Translations under genes and position numbers: made by a program
Notes under the pieces: model-generated
What the model was told of the DNA's origin: nothing
The model's input: only the letters and a program-made list of their open reading frames with translations
Database searches by the model: none
Assembly: GCA_905235445.1 (NCBI GenBank)
Contig: CAJOLJ010000009.1
Coordinates: forward strand, 1-50,224
Direction of reading: 5' to 3'
DNA length: 50,224 nt
Source of the DNA: an uncultured Bacteroidales bacterium
GTDB lineage: Bacteria; Bacteroidota; Bacteroidia; Bacteroidales; UBA932
Part shown: positions 28,946 through 38,093 of the stretch, in pieces
Position numbering within the stretch: position 1 is the first letter of the stretch
How the letters are laid out: each line of letters begins with the position of its first letter

Positions 28946-29362
28946 TTACTTCTCTATCCTGAACACATAGTTGTTGGACACACGCCCCCGTATGAGGTAC
29001 AGGACCACGTACCACAGGGCAACCCCACCGAGACCGATGGCCCCGATGAGCAGTTCATGCATGGACGTGAATGAAAGGGCCACCACAAGGATGAGCATGA
29101 TGGCAAGCGGGACGACATAAGCAAGGAGCACGGCCTTGCTTCCAAGGTCGCGCCTGAGGACGACTTTCACGTTGTCGCCCACCTGCAAATGTGCGGAAGG
29201 GTCGGTAGGGACCTCCACGTCCTTTTTCACTGCGTCCATGCTGGTGCAAAGCGCAGCCGCATGGCAGGAAGAGCAGGCGCTCTTGGACAGGATCTCCACC
29301 GTCGTGGTCTTCCGGTCAATCGCTTTTATCACCCCTTCATGGGAGATATCGGATGGTGACAT
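28946..29362 (-). CDS. rseC: RseC/MucC-family protein (SoxR-reducing system type)
   Basis: The 138-residue membrane protein has a short N-terminal domain with a Cys cluster (SKSACSSCHAAALCTS), a small beta region (VGDNVKVVLRRDLGSKA), then two hydrophobic helices (AVLLAYVVPLAIMLILVVAL and LIGAIGLGGVALWYVVLYLI). This is the RseC/MucC layout. In many bacteria it is encoded with rnf/rsx genes and works with that complex. Here it lies 41 bp upstream of rnfB on the same strand, the usual Bacteroidales order. Exact role here is unknown; it may be a maturation or redox-linked partner of Rnf. Confidence 0.9.
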   Translation of the reverse strand: MSPSDISHEGVIKAIDRKTTTVEILSKSACSSCHAAALCTSMDAVKKDVEVPTDPSAHLQVGDNVKVVLRRDLGSKAVLLAYVVPLAIMLILVVALSFTSMHELLIGAIGLGGVALWYVVLYLIRGRVSNNYVFRIEK

Positions 29363-29410
29363 CCTCTGCGTGTGTGTGTTAATGGTTATTAAGGGTTATC
29401 GTTTATCTCT

Positions 29411-30316
29411 CTATTTCTTTTCAACCGGCTGGAGGGGATACTTCAGCATTTCCCAGTCGGATATGCTGGCGGAGGCGTAGCCCACCACGATGGGCACATT
29501 GAAGCCAAGCAGGATATGGCCGGGGCATTCGCTGTAGTAGGCATAGCCATACTTCCCGTCAGACGAAATTACCGCACCCAGCTTTATCGCGGGAATCTTC
29601 CCCACTCCCTTTACATTGTAATCCTCCCTGCCGACGACTTTGGCCTTAGTCTCCTTGGTCTTCCCGTCCATGGTATAGTACATCGTGAACTCCCCCATTT
29701 CCAGGAGTTTGTCAAAATCCAGGCAGCGAAGCATGTAGAATACCGTCAGCAGGTCCGTCAGGCAAGGACGGACCGCCACGGTGGATTCCTGACGGCCTTT
29801 CTTGGACGTTTCCTTCACATTCTGGATGTACGGCGGGTCCGCATCATAGACCCAGCGGGCCTCGTTGGTCATCGTGTAGTTCCCTTCCTTGGCCTCCCTG
29901 TAGGCATACAGGGGAACGAGACCGTCACGGGTGAAAGTGGCCCTCATGTCCTCGCGGACCTTGAAGAAATTGTCATAAAACGAGTTGGTCTGGCCGTAGA
30001 TCCTCACCCCGAGGGCGGGGATGCCGTTGTATGTCTTGGCCTCCATCCGCATGTCCGCCTTGCAGACATTCCCGTTTATGACTCCCCACTTGTAGTTGAT
30101 GTTGTATTTGATGTGCTCTCCCACCTGGAAGGGCAGGTTCTCGTACTTCAGGTCCCCCGCAACCGGCAGGCACTCCCAGTAGTTCGTCGGCTGGGCGGAA
30201 GCGAGGGGGCCTGCGCAAAGAAGGAGGCAGCACAGCAGAAGAAGCGAGGGAAGAGCGGACTTCCTCCCGCCCCCCTCGGGCCCCTGCAGGCCGATATGGA
30301 GTAAACGCATTTTCAT
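29411..30316 (-). CDS. Secreted DUF3108 domain protein
   Basis: The ATG at 30316 is preferred over a TTG 21 bp upstream because an AAAAGGAAACACAGGAC stretch precedes it. The 301-residue product has a long signal region (LPSLLLLCCLLLCAGPLASAQ) and then one DUF3108 domain: PFQVGEHIKYNINYKWGV near residue 60 and later GREDYNVKGVGKIPAIKLG. DUF3108 proteins are periplasmic or outer-membrane-facing beta proteins of unknown function, common in Bacteroidota. The gene sits between dnaB (24 bp) and rseC (48 bp), so it is probably co-transcribed with them. No catalytic motif is seen. Confidence 0.85.
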   Translation of the reverse strand: MKMRLLHIGLQGPEGGGRKSALPSLLLLCCLLLCAGPLASAQPTNYWECLPVAGDLKYENLPFQVGEHIKYNINYKWGVINGNVCKADMRMEAKTYNGIPALGVRIYGQTNSFYDNFFKVREDMRATFTRDGLVPLYAYREAKEGNYTMTNEARWVYDADPPYIQNVKETSKKGRQESTVAVRPCLTDLLTVFYMLRCLDFDKLLEMGEFTMYYTMDGKTKETKAKVVGREDYNVKGVGKIPAIKLGAVISSDGKYGYAYYSECPGHILLGFNVPIVVGYASASISDWEMLKYPLQPVEKK

Positions 30317-30340
30317 GTCCTGTGTTTCCTTTTCCAAAAT

Positions 30341-31867
30341 CTAGACGAATGAATTATTGCCTCCTCCCAAGGGGTCGGGGCCGTAAGAGTCGATGGGTCC
30401 CTCGGGGAAGTCGTCCTCCGCCGGAGATGAGACATACGGGACATCCTCGTTCATCCGGGACTCATAGGACGTCCCGGCCCCGTTCAGAAGGGTGTCGTTC
30501 GGTTCCACGAAGCGGACCATCTCGCTCTTGAAGAGCATCGGGATATCCGCAGTTTCCCCGTTACGGTGCTTGGCAATGATGATTTCCGTGGTCTCCTTCC
30601 CGTTGGGGGTCTCGGCGAGACCCAGGTAGTCGGGACGGTGGACGAAGATTACCATATCCGCATCCTGCTCGATGGAACCGGACTCGCGAAGGTCGCTGAG
30701 CATCGGCTTCCCGTTGGAAGTGGACCTCTGGACAGCCTGGCGGCTGAGCTGAGAGAGGGCAATGATGGGAACGTTGAGTTCCTTGGCCGTGGCCTTGAGG
30801 GTCCTGGATATTGCCGCGACTTCCTGCTCCCTGAGCCCACGGAGCTCCGCAGGCCCCTGCATCAGCTGCAGGTAATCGACAATTACCAGCCTCACCCCCT
30901 TCGAGTTCACCAGCCTCTTCACCTTTGTCCTGAACTCCATGATGGGAAGGGACGGGGTGTCATCCACGTAGAGGGGACTCTTGGAGAGGGCCTTGAGCTT
31001 ATACTCAAGCTGGGTCCACTCGTGGGGCTCCAGCTTGGTCCCGCCCTTGATTTTGTCCGCGCTGAGCCCAGTCTCGGATATCATCAGACGCTTCGCCAGC
31101 TGGATGGCGGGCATTTCCAGGGAGAACACAGCGACAGGCATGTTGTGGTCGACGGCTGCGTTCCTCGCGATATTCAGGGCAAATGCGGTCTTACCGACAG
31201 AAGGACGGGCAGCCAGGATGATGAGGTCGGACGGTTGCCAGCCCATGGTGATCGCGTCGATGGAAGGGTAGCCTGAGGGGACACCGCTCAGGCCGGAGGA
31301 GCCCTGCATCTTCTCGATGTCGTCCATGGCGGCCTTGATTACGGCCCCTATCTCCTGGACATCCTTCTTGACGCTGTTCTGGATGGCGTCGTATACCCGG
31401 CTCTGGGCCATGTCGATGAGGTCATCGACCGCCACGGAGTCGTCATATGAACTCTCCAGTATCTTGAGGGATGCCTGGATGAGGTCCCTCTGGATGGTCT
31501 TCTGCTTGAGGACCCTGACATAGTACTCGAAGTTAGCCGCGGCGGCTATCTTCTGGGAGAGTTCCGCGATGCGGACGGTCCCGCCCACCGTCTCGAGGTC
31601 GCCCCTGGCCTTGAGTTTCTGGGTGAGGGATATGATATCGATCTGGACATGCTCGGCAACGAGGGCGGACATGGCCTCGAAGATCTTCTGGTTCCGCTGG
31701 TCATAGAAGCAGTTGGGGCCGAGTTCCTCCATGGCTTCGTCCACGAGGGAGGAGTCCACCAGGAGGGCGCACAGGACAAACTCCTCGGCCTCAAGGGCCT
31801 GGGGAGGAATGTTTCCCTGCACTCCGGCTTGGGTAGTGTAAGTCTGCGGTTTTGTTTGAGGAGGCAT
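30341..31867 (-). CDS. dnaB: Replicative DNA helicase DnaB
   Basis: The 508-residue protein shows the N-terminal helical domain (PPQALEAEEFVLCALLVDSS) and RecA-like motor. Walker A is ILAARPSVGKTAFALNIARN, Walker B-like VRLVIVDYLQLM, followed by the arginine-finger region and MLSDLRESGSIEQDADMVIF. DnaB unwinds DNA ahead of the replisome as a hexamer. The C-terminal extension after the core (about 45 residues, acidic, ending GGGNNSFV) is longer than in enteric DnaB and typical in general of Bacteroidota proteins with variable tails. It follows the zinc-ribbon gene by 38 bp. Confidence 0.97.
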   Translation of the reverse strand: MPPQTKPQTYTTQAGVQGNIPPQALEAEEFVLCALLVDSSLVDEAMEELGPNCFYDQRNQKIFEAMSALVAEHVQIDIISLTQKLKARGDLETVGGTVRIAELSQKIAAAANFEYYVRVLKQKTIQRDLIQASLKILESSYDDSVAVDDLIDMAQSRVYDAIQNSVKKDVQEIGAVIKAAMDDIEKMQGSSGLSGVPSGYPSIDAITMGWQPSDLIILAARPSVGKTAFALNIARNAAVDHNMPVAVFSLEMPAIQLAKRLMISETGLSADKIKGGTKLEPHEWTQLEYKLKALSKSPLYVDDTPSLPIMEFRTKVKRLVNSKGVRLVIVDYLQLMQGPAELRGLREQEVAAISRTLKATAKELNVPIIALSQLSRQAVQRSTSNGKPMLSDLRESGSIEQDADMVIFVHRPDYLGLAETPNGKETTEIIIAKHRNGETADIPMLFKSEMVRFVEPNDTLLNGAGTSYESRMNEDVPYVSSPAEDDFPEGPIDSYGPDPLGGGNNSFV

Positions 31868-31905
31868 TGTCAGTAAGTAGTCTTTGGGGCAGAGGGGGAC
31901 GAAGG

Positions 31906-32736
31906 CTATTCCTTGGTCTCCTGTCCGATGCCGGCGAGGACGTTGCTGACGATGATGCGTCCGCAGTTCTCGCAGATGATGGGCTTCTTGTTGGAATCTA
32001 TGTCAATGAGCCTCTGGGGAGTGATGGCGTTGAAGCAGCCTCCGCATGCACCCTTGAATACGGTAACCACCGCAAGGCGGTTCTTGACGCTGGCGCGGAT
32101 GCGCTCGTAGGCACTGATGGTCTTCTCGTCCACCTTAGCCGCACACTGGGCCCTGCGGTCCGCGAGACGACGGGTGACGTCATTGTTGGACTTGCGGATT
32201 TCGGAGAGCTCGCTCTCCTTGGCCTTGAGATCACTTTCCACGATGGAGATGTGGTCCTTGACATCCTCGATCTGCTGGCGCTTCTTGGCCATCTCGATCT
32301 TGGCCTCGCCGATGTGCTTGTCGGCTATCTTGACCTCGAGTTCAGCATTCTCGATTTCCTTCTGGATGGTATCGAACTCCCTGGAGTTGCTGATGTTGTC
32401 GAGCTGGGCCTTGCACTTGGCGATGATGGCCTCGCTCTCTATCTTGCCCTGGCGATTGCGGGTAATCAGCTCCTGGTATCCTTCAGCCTCCGCTGCGAGT
32501 TCCTTGGTCTTTGCCTTGAGGGCCGCAAGCTCCTCCTTGAGGGCAAGGACCTCCTGGGGAAGCTCACCCTGGAGCTGCTCCACCTTGTCTATCTCGGAGT
32601 CGGTCTTCTGGAGTTCATACAGGGTGCGGAGCACTTCCTCGATGTTCTCGCTTTCCGCAAAAGTCTTCTGGAGAGATACGAATGTCTCCCTCTGGTCGAC
32701 AGGGGTATCGACTTTGTTGATTTTCTTTGTTGCCAT
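31906..32736 (-). CDS. Coiled-coil protein with C-terminal C4 zinc ribbon (CT398-like)
   Basis: The 276-residue protein is almost all long charged helices (heptad-rich about residues 30-215, for example LALKEELAALKAKTKELAAE) and ends in a C4 zinc ribbon with two Cys pairs, ACGGCFNA and CENCGR. This architecture is the widespread CT398/zf-RING_7 family, whose precise function is not established; nucleic-acid or replication/flagellar roles have been discussed for relatives. The gene lies just upstream of dnaB on the same strand and starts beside a 16-bp palindrome. A nucleic-acid-linked role is only suggested by the dnaB neighbour. Confidence 0.85.
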   Translation of the reverse strand: MATKKINKVDTPVDQRETFVSLQKTFAESENIEEVLRTLYELQKTDSEIDKVEQLQGELPQEVLALKEELAALKAKTKELAAEAEGYQELITRNRQGKIESEAIIAKCKAQLDNISNSREFDTIQKEIENAELEVKIADKHIGEAKIEMAKKRQQIEDVKDHISIVESDLKAKESELSEIRKSNNDVTRRLADRRAQCAAKVDEKTISAYERIRASVKNRLAVVTVFKGACGGCFNAITPQRLIDIDSNKKPIICENCGRIIVSNVLAGIGQETKE

Positions 32737-32740
32737 TAGT

Positions 32741-32756
32741 AATATTTCGAAATATT
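32741..32756. promoter_or_regulatory. 16-bp perfect palindrome in the leader of the zinc-ribbon/dnaB operon
   Basis: AATATTTCGAAATATT is a perfect palindrome that ends 5 bp upstream of the ATG of the zinc-ribbon gene and lies downstream of the likely promoter at 32801-32809. A site here could act as an operator blocking transcription, or be a chance AT-rich palindrome. Confidence 0.4.
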
Positions 32757-32800
32757 TTTAATTCTCAATCCTTCCAAAGGGCGGCTGAACCCTAAGGGGT

Positions 32801-32809
32801 GCAAATTTA
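32801..32809 (-). promoter_or_regulatory. Probable promoter (-7 box) for zinc-ribbon gene and dnaB
   Basis: On the minus strand TAAATTTGC matches the Bacteroidota -7 element. It is 65 bp upstream of the ATG at 32736. No clear -33 TTG is found at the expected distance. This would start the transcript that may run through dnaB, rseC and rnf. Confidence 0.55.
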
Positions 32810-32881
32810 CGAAGATTTTGCGGTTTGGACTCATCTTCGCACTTCTTATTTTATAAAGTCCACCTAAGGCGCCTCCCCCCG

Positions 32882-33202
32882 TCAGTCGAGGACGGAGCGA
32901 AGTTCCAGCAGCTGTGCCTTGATTTCCGTAAGGGACTCCACCACATTCACCCTGGAGCGGACCGCACTGCTGGAGGCGGCTATCTGTTTTTTCGCTCCTT
33001 CCAGGGTCATTTTCTTGTCCTTGACCAGGTAATGGAACTGGCGCAGGACCTCGATGTCCTCCTTCTTGTAAAAGCGCGCCCCGCGGGAGTTTCTCTCGCA
33101 CTTTATCCTGGCCCCCAGGATCTTGGTCCAGTTGCGGACGACATCCACATTGACCCCGATGATCCGGGCAACTTCACCGATCGAATAGAGGAGCTTTTCC
33201 AT
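32882..33202 (-). CDS. Small MerR-family transcriptional regulator
   Basis: The 106-residue protein starts with the MerR winged-helix pattern: LYSIGEVARIIGVNVDVVRNW, then RNSRGARFYKKEDIEVLRQF, and a helical tail (MTLEGAKKQIAASSS) ending in a short coil. There is no large effector domain, so it is the short MerR type common in Bacteroidota. It is the last gene of a three-gene minus-strand group, 11 bp after an M23 peptidase. Targets are unknown. Confidence 0.88.
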   Translation of the reverse strand: MEKLLYSIGEVARIIGVNVDVVRNWTKILGARIKCERNSRGARFYKKEDIEVLRQFHYLVKDKKMTLEGAKKQIAASSSAVRSRVNVVESLTEIKAQLLELRSVLD

Positions 33203-33213
33203 AGATAGTAAAA

Positions 33214-34164
33214 TTAATCCAGAGACTGGCCTGTCATCGAGGCCATGTACTTTATCCTTGTGTATCCGTCAGCGTCCACCGACCCGAAGAAACAGTCCGT
33301 CGGGTCCAGGTACACTCCTTCATGGAGGACTTCATAATGAAGGTGCGGGGCGAAGGCGCTTCCGGTGGAACCTACCTGCCCTATCCTCTTTCCCCTCCGT
33401 ACCCTTTCACCGTTTACAACGGAAATGTCCGAAAGGTGGGCATAACGGGTAGTGTAGCCGTTGGCATGCTTGATTTCCACGACATTGCCCAGCCCCTTGG
33501 AGGAATGGATTACGGATGACACCACCCCGTCCGCGGTGCTCACCACCCAGTCGCCCTGGCTTGCCACGAGGTCGATGCCGTTATGGATGACGGGAACCTT
33601 GTAGATGGGGCTCAGCTTTGAGCCCACGGAGGCCCCGGTCCTCGCGTACTGGAAGTTCTCGAGGGGAAGTATCATGGGGGGAAGCGGCCTCTTTGAGGAT
33701 GAGAGTGCGGAGAATGCCTCCAGGAAGGAACTGTCCACGGAGGAGGCCTTCACGGAGAGGTTGTCGACCTTCTTTCCGACGTATTTCACGAGCTCCGCCC
33801 TCCTCAGGGAATCCATCCCGTACTGGATGGAGATGTCGCTTAGCGGGTCCACGGAAGGAGCGGCGGCATGGAAGATGTCGTCATAGATTCCGTTGTCCCT
33901 TCTCTGGAGGTCGGCGGTCACATCCTGGATGACGTCCAGCCTTTCCTCCATCTGGGGAATGGTCTTGCGGTAAACGGCATTCTCCCGCAGGAGGTTCCTC
34001 TCTATATCCGTGGAAAAGAATATGGAGAAGATGACATAATAGACGGCCGCAAGCGAGAGGCTCAGGAGCAGGTAACCCAGGACCCCTCCCACAACGCCCC
34101 ACGCCGAAGTCGTCTCCTTCTTGAAGGAGAAACTATCCATGTCAAACCTGTATCCTTTTGCCAT
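33214..34164 (-). CDS. Membrane-anchored M23 (LytM) peptidase, copy 2
   Basis: The 316-residue protein has a cytosolic N-tail, one membrane segment (VVGGVLGYLLLSLSLAAVYYVIF), a coiled stalk, and a LytM domain at about 190-295. Zinc ligands are in place: His194 and Asp198 in HNGIDL, and HLHYEV with His274 and His276. Family members cut or bind peptidoglycan cross-links, or act as division or envelope regulators. It lies 6 bp after a paralogue with the same layout, so the pair arose by tandem duplication. With all catalytic ligands present it is likely active. Confidence 0.9.
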   Translation of the reverse strand: MAKGYRFDMDSFSFKKETTSAWGVVGGVLGYLLLSLSLAAVYYVIFSIFFSTDIERNLLRENAVYRKTIPQMEERLDVIQDVTADLQRRDNGIYDDIFHAAAPSVDPLSDISIQYGMDSLRRAELVKYVGKKVDNLSVKASSVDSSFLEAFSALSSSKRPLPPMILPLENFQYARTGASVGSKLSPIYKVPVIHNGIDLVASQGDWVVSTADGVVSSVIHSSKGLGNVVEIKHANGYTTRYAHLSDISVVNGERVRRGKRIGQVGSTGSAFAPHLHYEVLHEGVYLDPTDCFFGSVDADGYTRIKYMASMTGQSLD

Positions 34165-34170
34165 ATGATT

Positions 34171-35175
34171 CTAGAACTTCATCCTCTGGTGGGGCTTCAG
34201 GACATTGGAGGAGAGGCGGGCAGCCGTCTCGACCAAGTCTTTGTATTCACCCATATCCATGTCAATATCCATGTAGTTCGCCGGATTGACGGCATTGTTG
34301 CGGTAGTATACCTCGTAGTGGAGGTGGGGGCCGGTGACCCTCCCGGTGTTGCCGCTCTCCCCGATGCACTCCCCTCGGCGAAGTTTCATCCCCTCCACCA
34401 CGTAAATGGTCTTCATGTGGGCATAGCGGGTCCTGTAGCCGAAGCCGTGGTCAATCACCACGGAGTTGCCGTAGCCGAAAAGCTCGAACTTCACGCTCTC
34501 CACGACCCCGTCGCCGGTGGCGTAGATGGGATTCCCCGGCTGGCATGCGAAATCACACCCGGAGTGGAACTTCGAGAATCCCGTAATCGGGTCGGAACGG
34601 TAGCCGAAGGGACTGGAAGTGTGCACGGTGTTGTGGTCAGTGAGCATCGGGGCAATGGCCGGGATGCAGGCAGCCATGTCTCCCGCCCTCTTAGAGAGGG
34701 AGGAGATGTCGTCGAACGAGTTGCTCTGAACGTATGCTTTCTTCATCAAGCGGTCCAGGCGCGCCACCGAGTTTCGCAGCTGCGCCCCGTCCTCCAGCTC
34801 ATCGAGGTGTGAATACCTGTTCACCCCTCCGAAACCGGCATTCCTGGCCTCGAACCCGATGGAAGTCATTCCGAAAATGTTGCGGTACACCCCCTCGTCC
34901 CGAAGAGCCAGTCCATTGAGGACCGCCTCGCACTGGTCCATCTCCCTGTTTATGTTGGCCACCATGGCCCTGTATGAATCGTTCGTTTTCCTAAGGAGCG
35001 TAGTCTTGGGCAGTTCCAGATGGAGGACTCCCACGTATATAAAGAAATACGCTACCGCGAGGGCGAGGGACGCCAGAAAGAATAGCAGAATCCGCCGGGC
35101 GCGTGACGAGCCCGACTCCCTCTCGATTTCATAGAGGAGAGTCTGCGGATTGACTCTGTATTTTCTTTTGGACAT
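34171..35175 (-). CDS. Membrane-anchored M23 (LytM) peptidase, copy 1
   Basis: The 334-residue protein matches the downstream copy in layout: basic N-tail, membrane helix (ILLFFLASLALAVAYFFIYV), helical stalk, LytM domain near 200-305. Ligands are His204 and Asp208 in FHSGCDF, and HLHYEVYY with His284 and His286. It is the first gene of the group, transcribed away from alaS from a shared intergenic region with a good -7 box. It acts on peptidoglycan in the periplasm, most likely as an endopeptidase. Substrate bond is not known. Confidence 0.92.
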   Translation of the reverse strand: MSKRKYRVNPQTLLYEIERESGSSRARRILLFFLASLALAVAYFFIYVGVLHLELPKTTLLRKTNDSYRAMVANINREMDQCEAVLNGLALRDEGVYRNIFGMTSIGFEARNAGFGGVNRYSHLDELEDGAQLRNSVARLDRLMKKAYVQSNSFDDISSLSKRAGDMAACIPAIAPMLTDHNTVHTSSPFGYRSDPITGFSKFHSGCDFACQPGNPIYATGDGVVESVKFELFGYGNSVVIDHGFGYRTRYAHMKTIYVVEGMKLRRGECIGESGNTGRVTGPHLHYEVYYRNNAVNPANYMDIDMDMGEYKDLVETAARLSSNVLKPHQRMKF

Positions 35176-35284
35176 GCGACTTGCTTCCTAGGTCGGTTTT
35201 GTACTTGAGCAATCTTCGGGCCAATCGGGATTTCCCGGTAAGGACAGGCTCCCTGCTGCATGCGTCCTCAGCACCCATAGAAAT

Positions 35285-35293
35285 GCAAATTTA
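35285..35293 (-). promoter_or_regulatory. Probable promoter (-7 box) for the M23-M23-merR operon
   Basis: On the minus strand TAAATTTGC lies 110 bp upstream of the first M23 ATG. It is 22 bp from a plus-strand -7 box for alaS, so the two promoters are divergent and their polymerase footprints overlap. No clear -33 TTG. Confidence 0.55.
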
Positions 35294-35315
35294 CAAAACA
35301 TATCGTTTATTTTCT

Positions 35316-35324
35316 TAATTTTGC
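35316..35324 (+). promoter_or_regulatory. Probable promoter (-7 box TAATTTTGC) for alaS
   Basis: TAATTTTGC fits TAnnTTTG and lies 73 bp upstream of the alaS ATG. It faces the minus-strand promoter at 35285-35293. The 5' leader it would produce contains the nested stem described separately. Confidence 0.5.
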
Positions 35325-35330
35325 AGATTC

Positions 35331-35375
35331 AAGGCACCCCGCACCCCTATTCCAAAGAGCGGGACCGCAAGCCTT
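35331..35375 (+). promoter_or_regulatory. Nested stem-loop in the alaS leader
   Basis: AAGGC at 35331-35335 pairs with GCCTT at 35371-35375, and inside it CCCGC at 35338-35342 pairs with GCGGG at 35359-35363. The structure sits between the predicted alaS promoter and its start. Regulatory meaning is speculative. Confidence 0.35.
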
Positions 35376-35380
35376 ATAAC

Positions 35381-35401
35381 ATGAATATTAACACGATATG
35401 A
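35381..35401 (+). other. Hexapeptide leader ORF overlapping the alaS start
   Basis: ATG at 35381 begins the codons for MNINTI and stops at TGA 35399-35401. That stop overlaps the alaS ATG (35398-35400) in the sequence ATGA. It could couple or reduce alaS initiation, or simply be a chance upstream ATG. It contains no Ala codon, so classical attenuation by alanine is not supported. Confidence 0.3.
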
Positions 35402-38019
35402 CAGCTAAGGAAATACGCAGCCTCTTCCTCGATTTCTTCGCATCCAAAGGGCACACGGTAGTACCGTCCGCCCCCATGGTAATAAAGAATGACCCCACCC
35501 TCATGTTCACCAATGCGGGCATGAACCAGTTCAAGGACATTTTCCTGGGAAACAGCACCCCCAATTTCCTGAGGGCGGCAGACACCCAGAAATGCCTCCG
35601 CGTCAGCGGAAAGCACAATGACCTGGAGGCGGTGGGCCATGACGGACGCCACCACACCATGTTCGAGATGCTGGGAAACTGGAGCTTCGGCGACTACTTC
35701 AAGAAGGAAGCCATCGCCTGGGCTTGGGAGTTGCTCACGGATGTATACAAGATTGACCCGGACATCCTGTACGCCACCGTATTCCAGGGTGACGAGGAGG
35801 ACGGGACCGCCCTCGATACCGAGGCCCAGGAGGCCTGGCTCACCCATATGAAGCCGGACCATGTCCTCCTCGGGGACAAGCACGACAACTTCTGGGAAAT
35901 GGGTGACACGGGTCCCTGCGGACCCTCCAGCGAGATCCACATAGACCTGCGAAGCCCCGAGCAGAGGGCAGCCATCCCTGGGGCGAGCCTCGTGAACACG
36001 GACAATGACGATGTCATCGAGATATGGAACCTCGTTTTCATGCAGTATAACCGCAAGGCCGACGGCCACCTCGAGCTCCTGCCCAAGAAGAGCATCGATA
36101 CCGGTATGGGCTTCGAGAGGCTCTGCATGATCCTCCAGGGCAAGAGTTCCAACTACGAGACCGATGTGTTCAGCGGCCTCATCCACAAAATCGAGCAGCT
36201 CAGCGGCCATCTCTACTCCGAGGGAGGGCAGGTCCAGGTTGCAATGAAAGTCATTGCCGACCACATCAGGGCAATCGCATTCTCCATCGCAGACGGGCAG
36301 ATGCCCTCGAACGTCAAGGCGGGCTACGTCATCCGCCGCATCCTCAGGAGGGCTGTGCGCTACGGTTACACCTTCCTCGGGTTCAACGAACCTTTCATGT
36401 GCAGGATGGTCGACACACTGTGCGAGGACATGGGAGAAGCCTATCCCGAGCTGGTAAGCCAGAAAAATCTCATAGAGAGCGTCATCCTCCAGGAAGAGAC
36501 CGCATTCCTGCGCACCCTGGACAGGGGCATCCACCTGCTGGATGAGTATATGGCCAAATGCTCCTCCACCAAGGTCCTCCCCGGGACCGAGGCCTTCACC
36601 CTGTACGACACCTACGGGTTCCCGATCGACCTGACGGAGCTCATCGCCACCGAGAAAGGCTACAGCGTCGACCTCGAGGGGTTTAGTGCGGAACTTCTCA
36701 AGCAGAAGGACCGCGCCCGCAAGGCTACCGCCAACGAGTTCGGTGACTGGACCATACTGCAGGAGGACGGAAGATGCGATTTCCTGGGATATGACACGAC
36801 CGAGGTTCTGGGAGCCCGCATAATCAAGTACCGCACCGTCAAGCAGAAGAACCGCACCATGTACCAGCTGGTCTTCGACATCACACCTTTCTATGCGGAG
36901 ATGGGAGGCCAGGTCGGTGACACGGGCTACATCCTGGACGAACAGAGCGGGGAGAAGGTGGCCATCCTCAACACGGTCAAGGAAAACGACCTCACCATCC
37001 AGATAGCCGAGAGGATCCCCTCCGACTGCACCCCTTCATTCACCCTCGTGGTGGACAAGGCCAGGAGGGACGATATCGCAGCCAACCACACCGCCACCCA
37101 CCTCATGGACCAGGCCCTTCGCGAGGTCCTCGGCACCCATGTCGAGCAGAAAGGCTCGTACGTCTGCCCCGAGTACCTGAGGTTCGACTTCTCACACTTC
37201 GCCAAAGTGACCGAGGAGCAGCTCCGAGAGGTCGAAAGGACAGTCAATGAACTCATCCGTGAGAACCTTCCCCTCCAGGAGAAGAGGGACGCCACCATGG
37301 AAGAGGCCAAGGAAATGGGTGCCATCGCCCTCTTCGGGGAGAAGTACGGTGACATCGTGAGGGTCGTGAGGTTCGGCCCCTCCTGCGAGCTGTGCGGAGG
37401 AACCCACGCCTCCTCAACCGGCAAACTCGGTTTCTTCAAGATCCTTTCCGAAGGAGCCATCGCAGCCGGTGTCCGCCGCATCGAGGCAGTGAGCGGCAGG
37501 GCCGCCGAGGAGATGATCTACATGATGAGCGACACCATGTCCTCTGCACGTTCATTCCTCAATAACACCAAGGACATCGCCTCCTCCATCCGCAATCTCG
37601 TCGAGGAGAACTCCACGATAAAGAAGGACCTGGAGAAGGCAATGCAGGAGAAGGCCAAGGACATCGCAGGGAGACTTTCCGAAAAAGCGGAACTCATTAG
37701 CGGTATCCGCGTCGTGAAATACACCTCCTCCACCCTGGATCCCACAATGGTGCGGAACATCGCCCTCTTCCTCCAGAAGAGCACCAGCAACCTTGTTTTC
37801 ATAGGAGCATTCCCCTGGGACGGAAAACCTAATATCGTCCTCATGTACTCCCCCGACCTCGTCGAGAAAGGGAAGAACGCAGGCAAGGACATCCGGGTCG
37901 CCGCCAAGTTCATCCAGGGCGGAGGCGGAGGCCAGAGCGGCCTTGCAAGTGCGGGAGGCAAGAACGTGGGAGGCCTTGAGGAAGCCCTTGACGCCGTCCT
38001 CGAGGTAGCCCTGAGCTAG
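35398..38019 (+). CDS. alaS: Alanyl-tRNA synthetase
   Basis: The 873-residue enzyme charges tRNA-Ala. The class II catalytic core is at the N-terminus ([64 protein letters not shown]). The editing domain carries the zinc motif pair HTATH and CELCGGTHA, and the C-terminal C-Ala region ends in [18 protein letters not shown]. Length is standard. It is divergent from the M23 pair, a neighbourhood I have the impression is common in Bacteroidales, and it is followed 74 bp later by the LptF-Fmt fusion gene. Confidence 0.98.
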   Translation: MTAKEIRSLFLDFFASKGHTVVPSAPMVIKNDPTLMFTNAGMNQFKDIFLGNSTPNFLRAADTQKCLRVSGKHNDLEAVGHDGRHHTMFEMLGNWSFGDYFKKEAIAWAWELLTDVYKIDPDILYATVFQGDEEDGTALDTEAQEAWLTHMKPDHVLLGDKHDNFWEMGDTGPCGPSSEIHIDLRSPEQRAAIPGASLVNTDNDDVIEIWNLVFMQYNRKADGHLELLPKKSIDTGMGFERLCMILQGKSSNYETDVFSGLIHKIEQLSGHLYSEGGQVQVAMKVIADHIRAIAFSIADGQMPSNVKAGYVIRRILRRAVRYGYTFLGFNEPFMCRMVDTLCEDMGEAYPELVSQKNLIESVILQEETAFLRTLDRGIHLLDEYMAKCSSTKVLPGTEAFTLYDTYGFPIDLTELIATEKGYSVDLEGFSAELLKQKDRARKATANEFGDWTILQEDGRCDFLGYDTTEVLGARIIKYRTVKQKNRTMYQLVFDITPFYAEMGGQVGDTGYILDEQSGEKVAILNTVKENDLTIQIAERIPSDCTPSFTLVVDKARRDDIAANHTATHLMDQALREVLGTHVEQKGSYVCPEYLRFDFSHFAKVTEEQLREVERTVNELIRENLPLQEKRDATMEEAKEMGAIALFGEKYGDIVRVVRFGPSCELCGGTHASSTGKLGFFKILSEGAIAAGVRRIEAVSGRAAEEMIYMMSDTMSSARSFLNNTKDIASSIRNLVEENSTIKKDLEKAMQEKAKDIAGRLSEKAELISGIRVVKYTSSTLDPTMVRNIALFLQKSTSNLVFIGAFPWDGKPNIVLMYSPDLVEKGKNAGKDIRVAAKFIQGGGGGQSGLASAGGKNVGGLEEALDAVLEVALS

Positions 38020-38093
38020 TTGTTTAAGGGGCGGGAAGAAAGAGGTCCTCTCCCCGGCCCACATTTTCATTCCTACACAGGAACACAGCGACG

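Noticed and set aside
28905..29410. Possible riboswitch or second terminator around rseC
   Set aside because: Only short AT-rich gaps of 41 and 48 bp; no stem with T tract and no known aptamer pattern.
35374..36534. 386-residue open frame opposite alaS
   Set aside because: Antisense to the conserved AlaRS catalytic core; no signal of its own.
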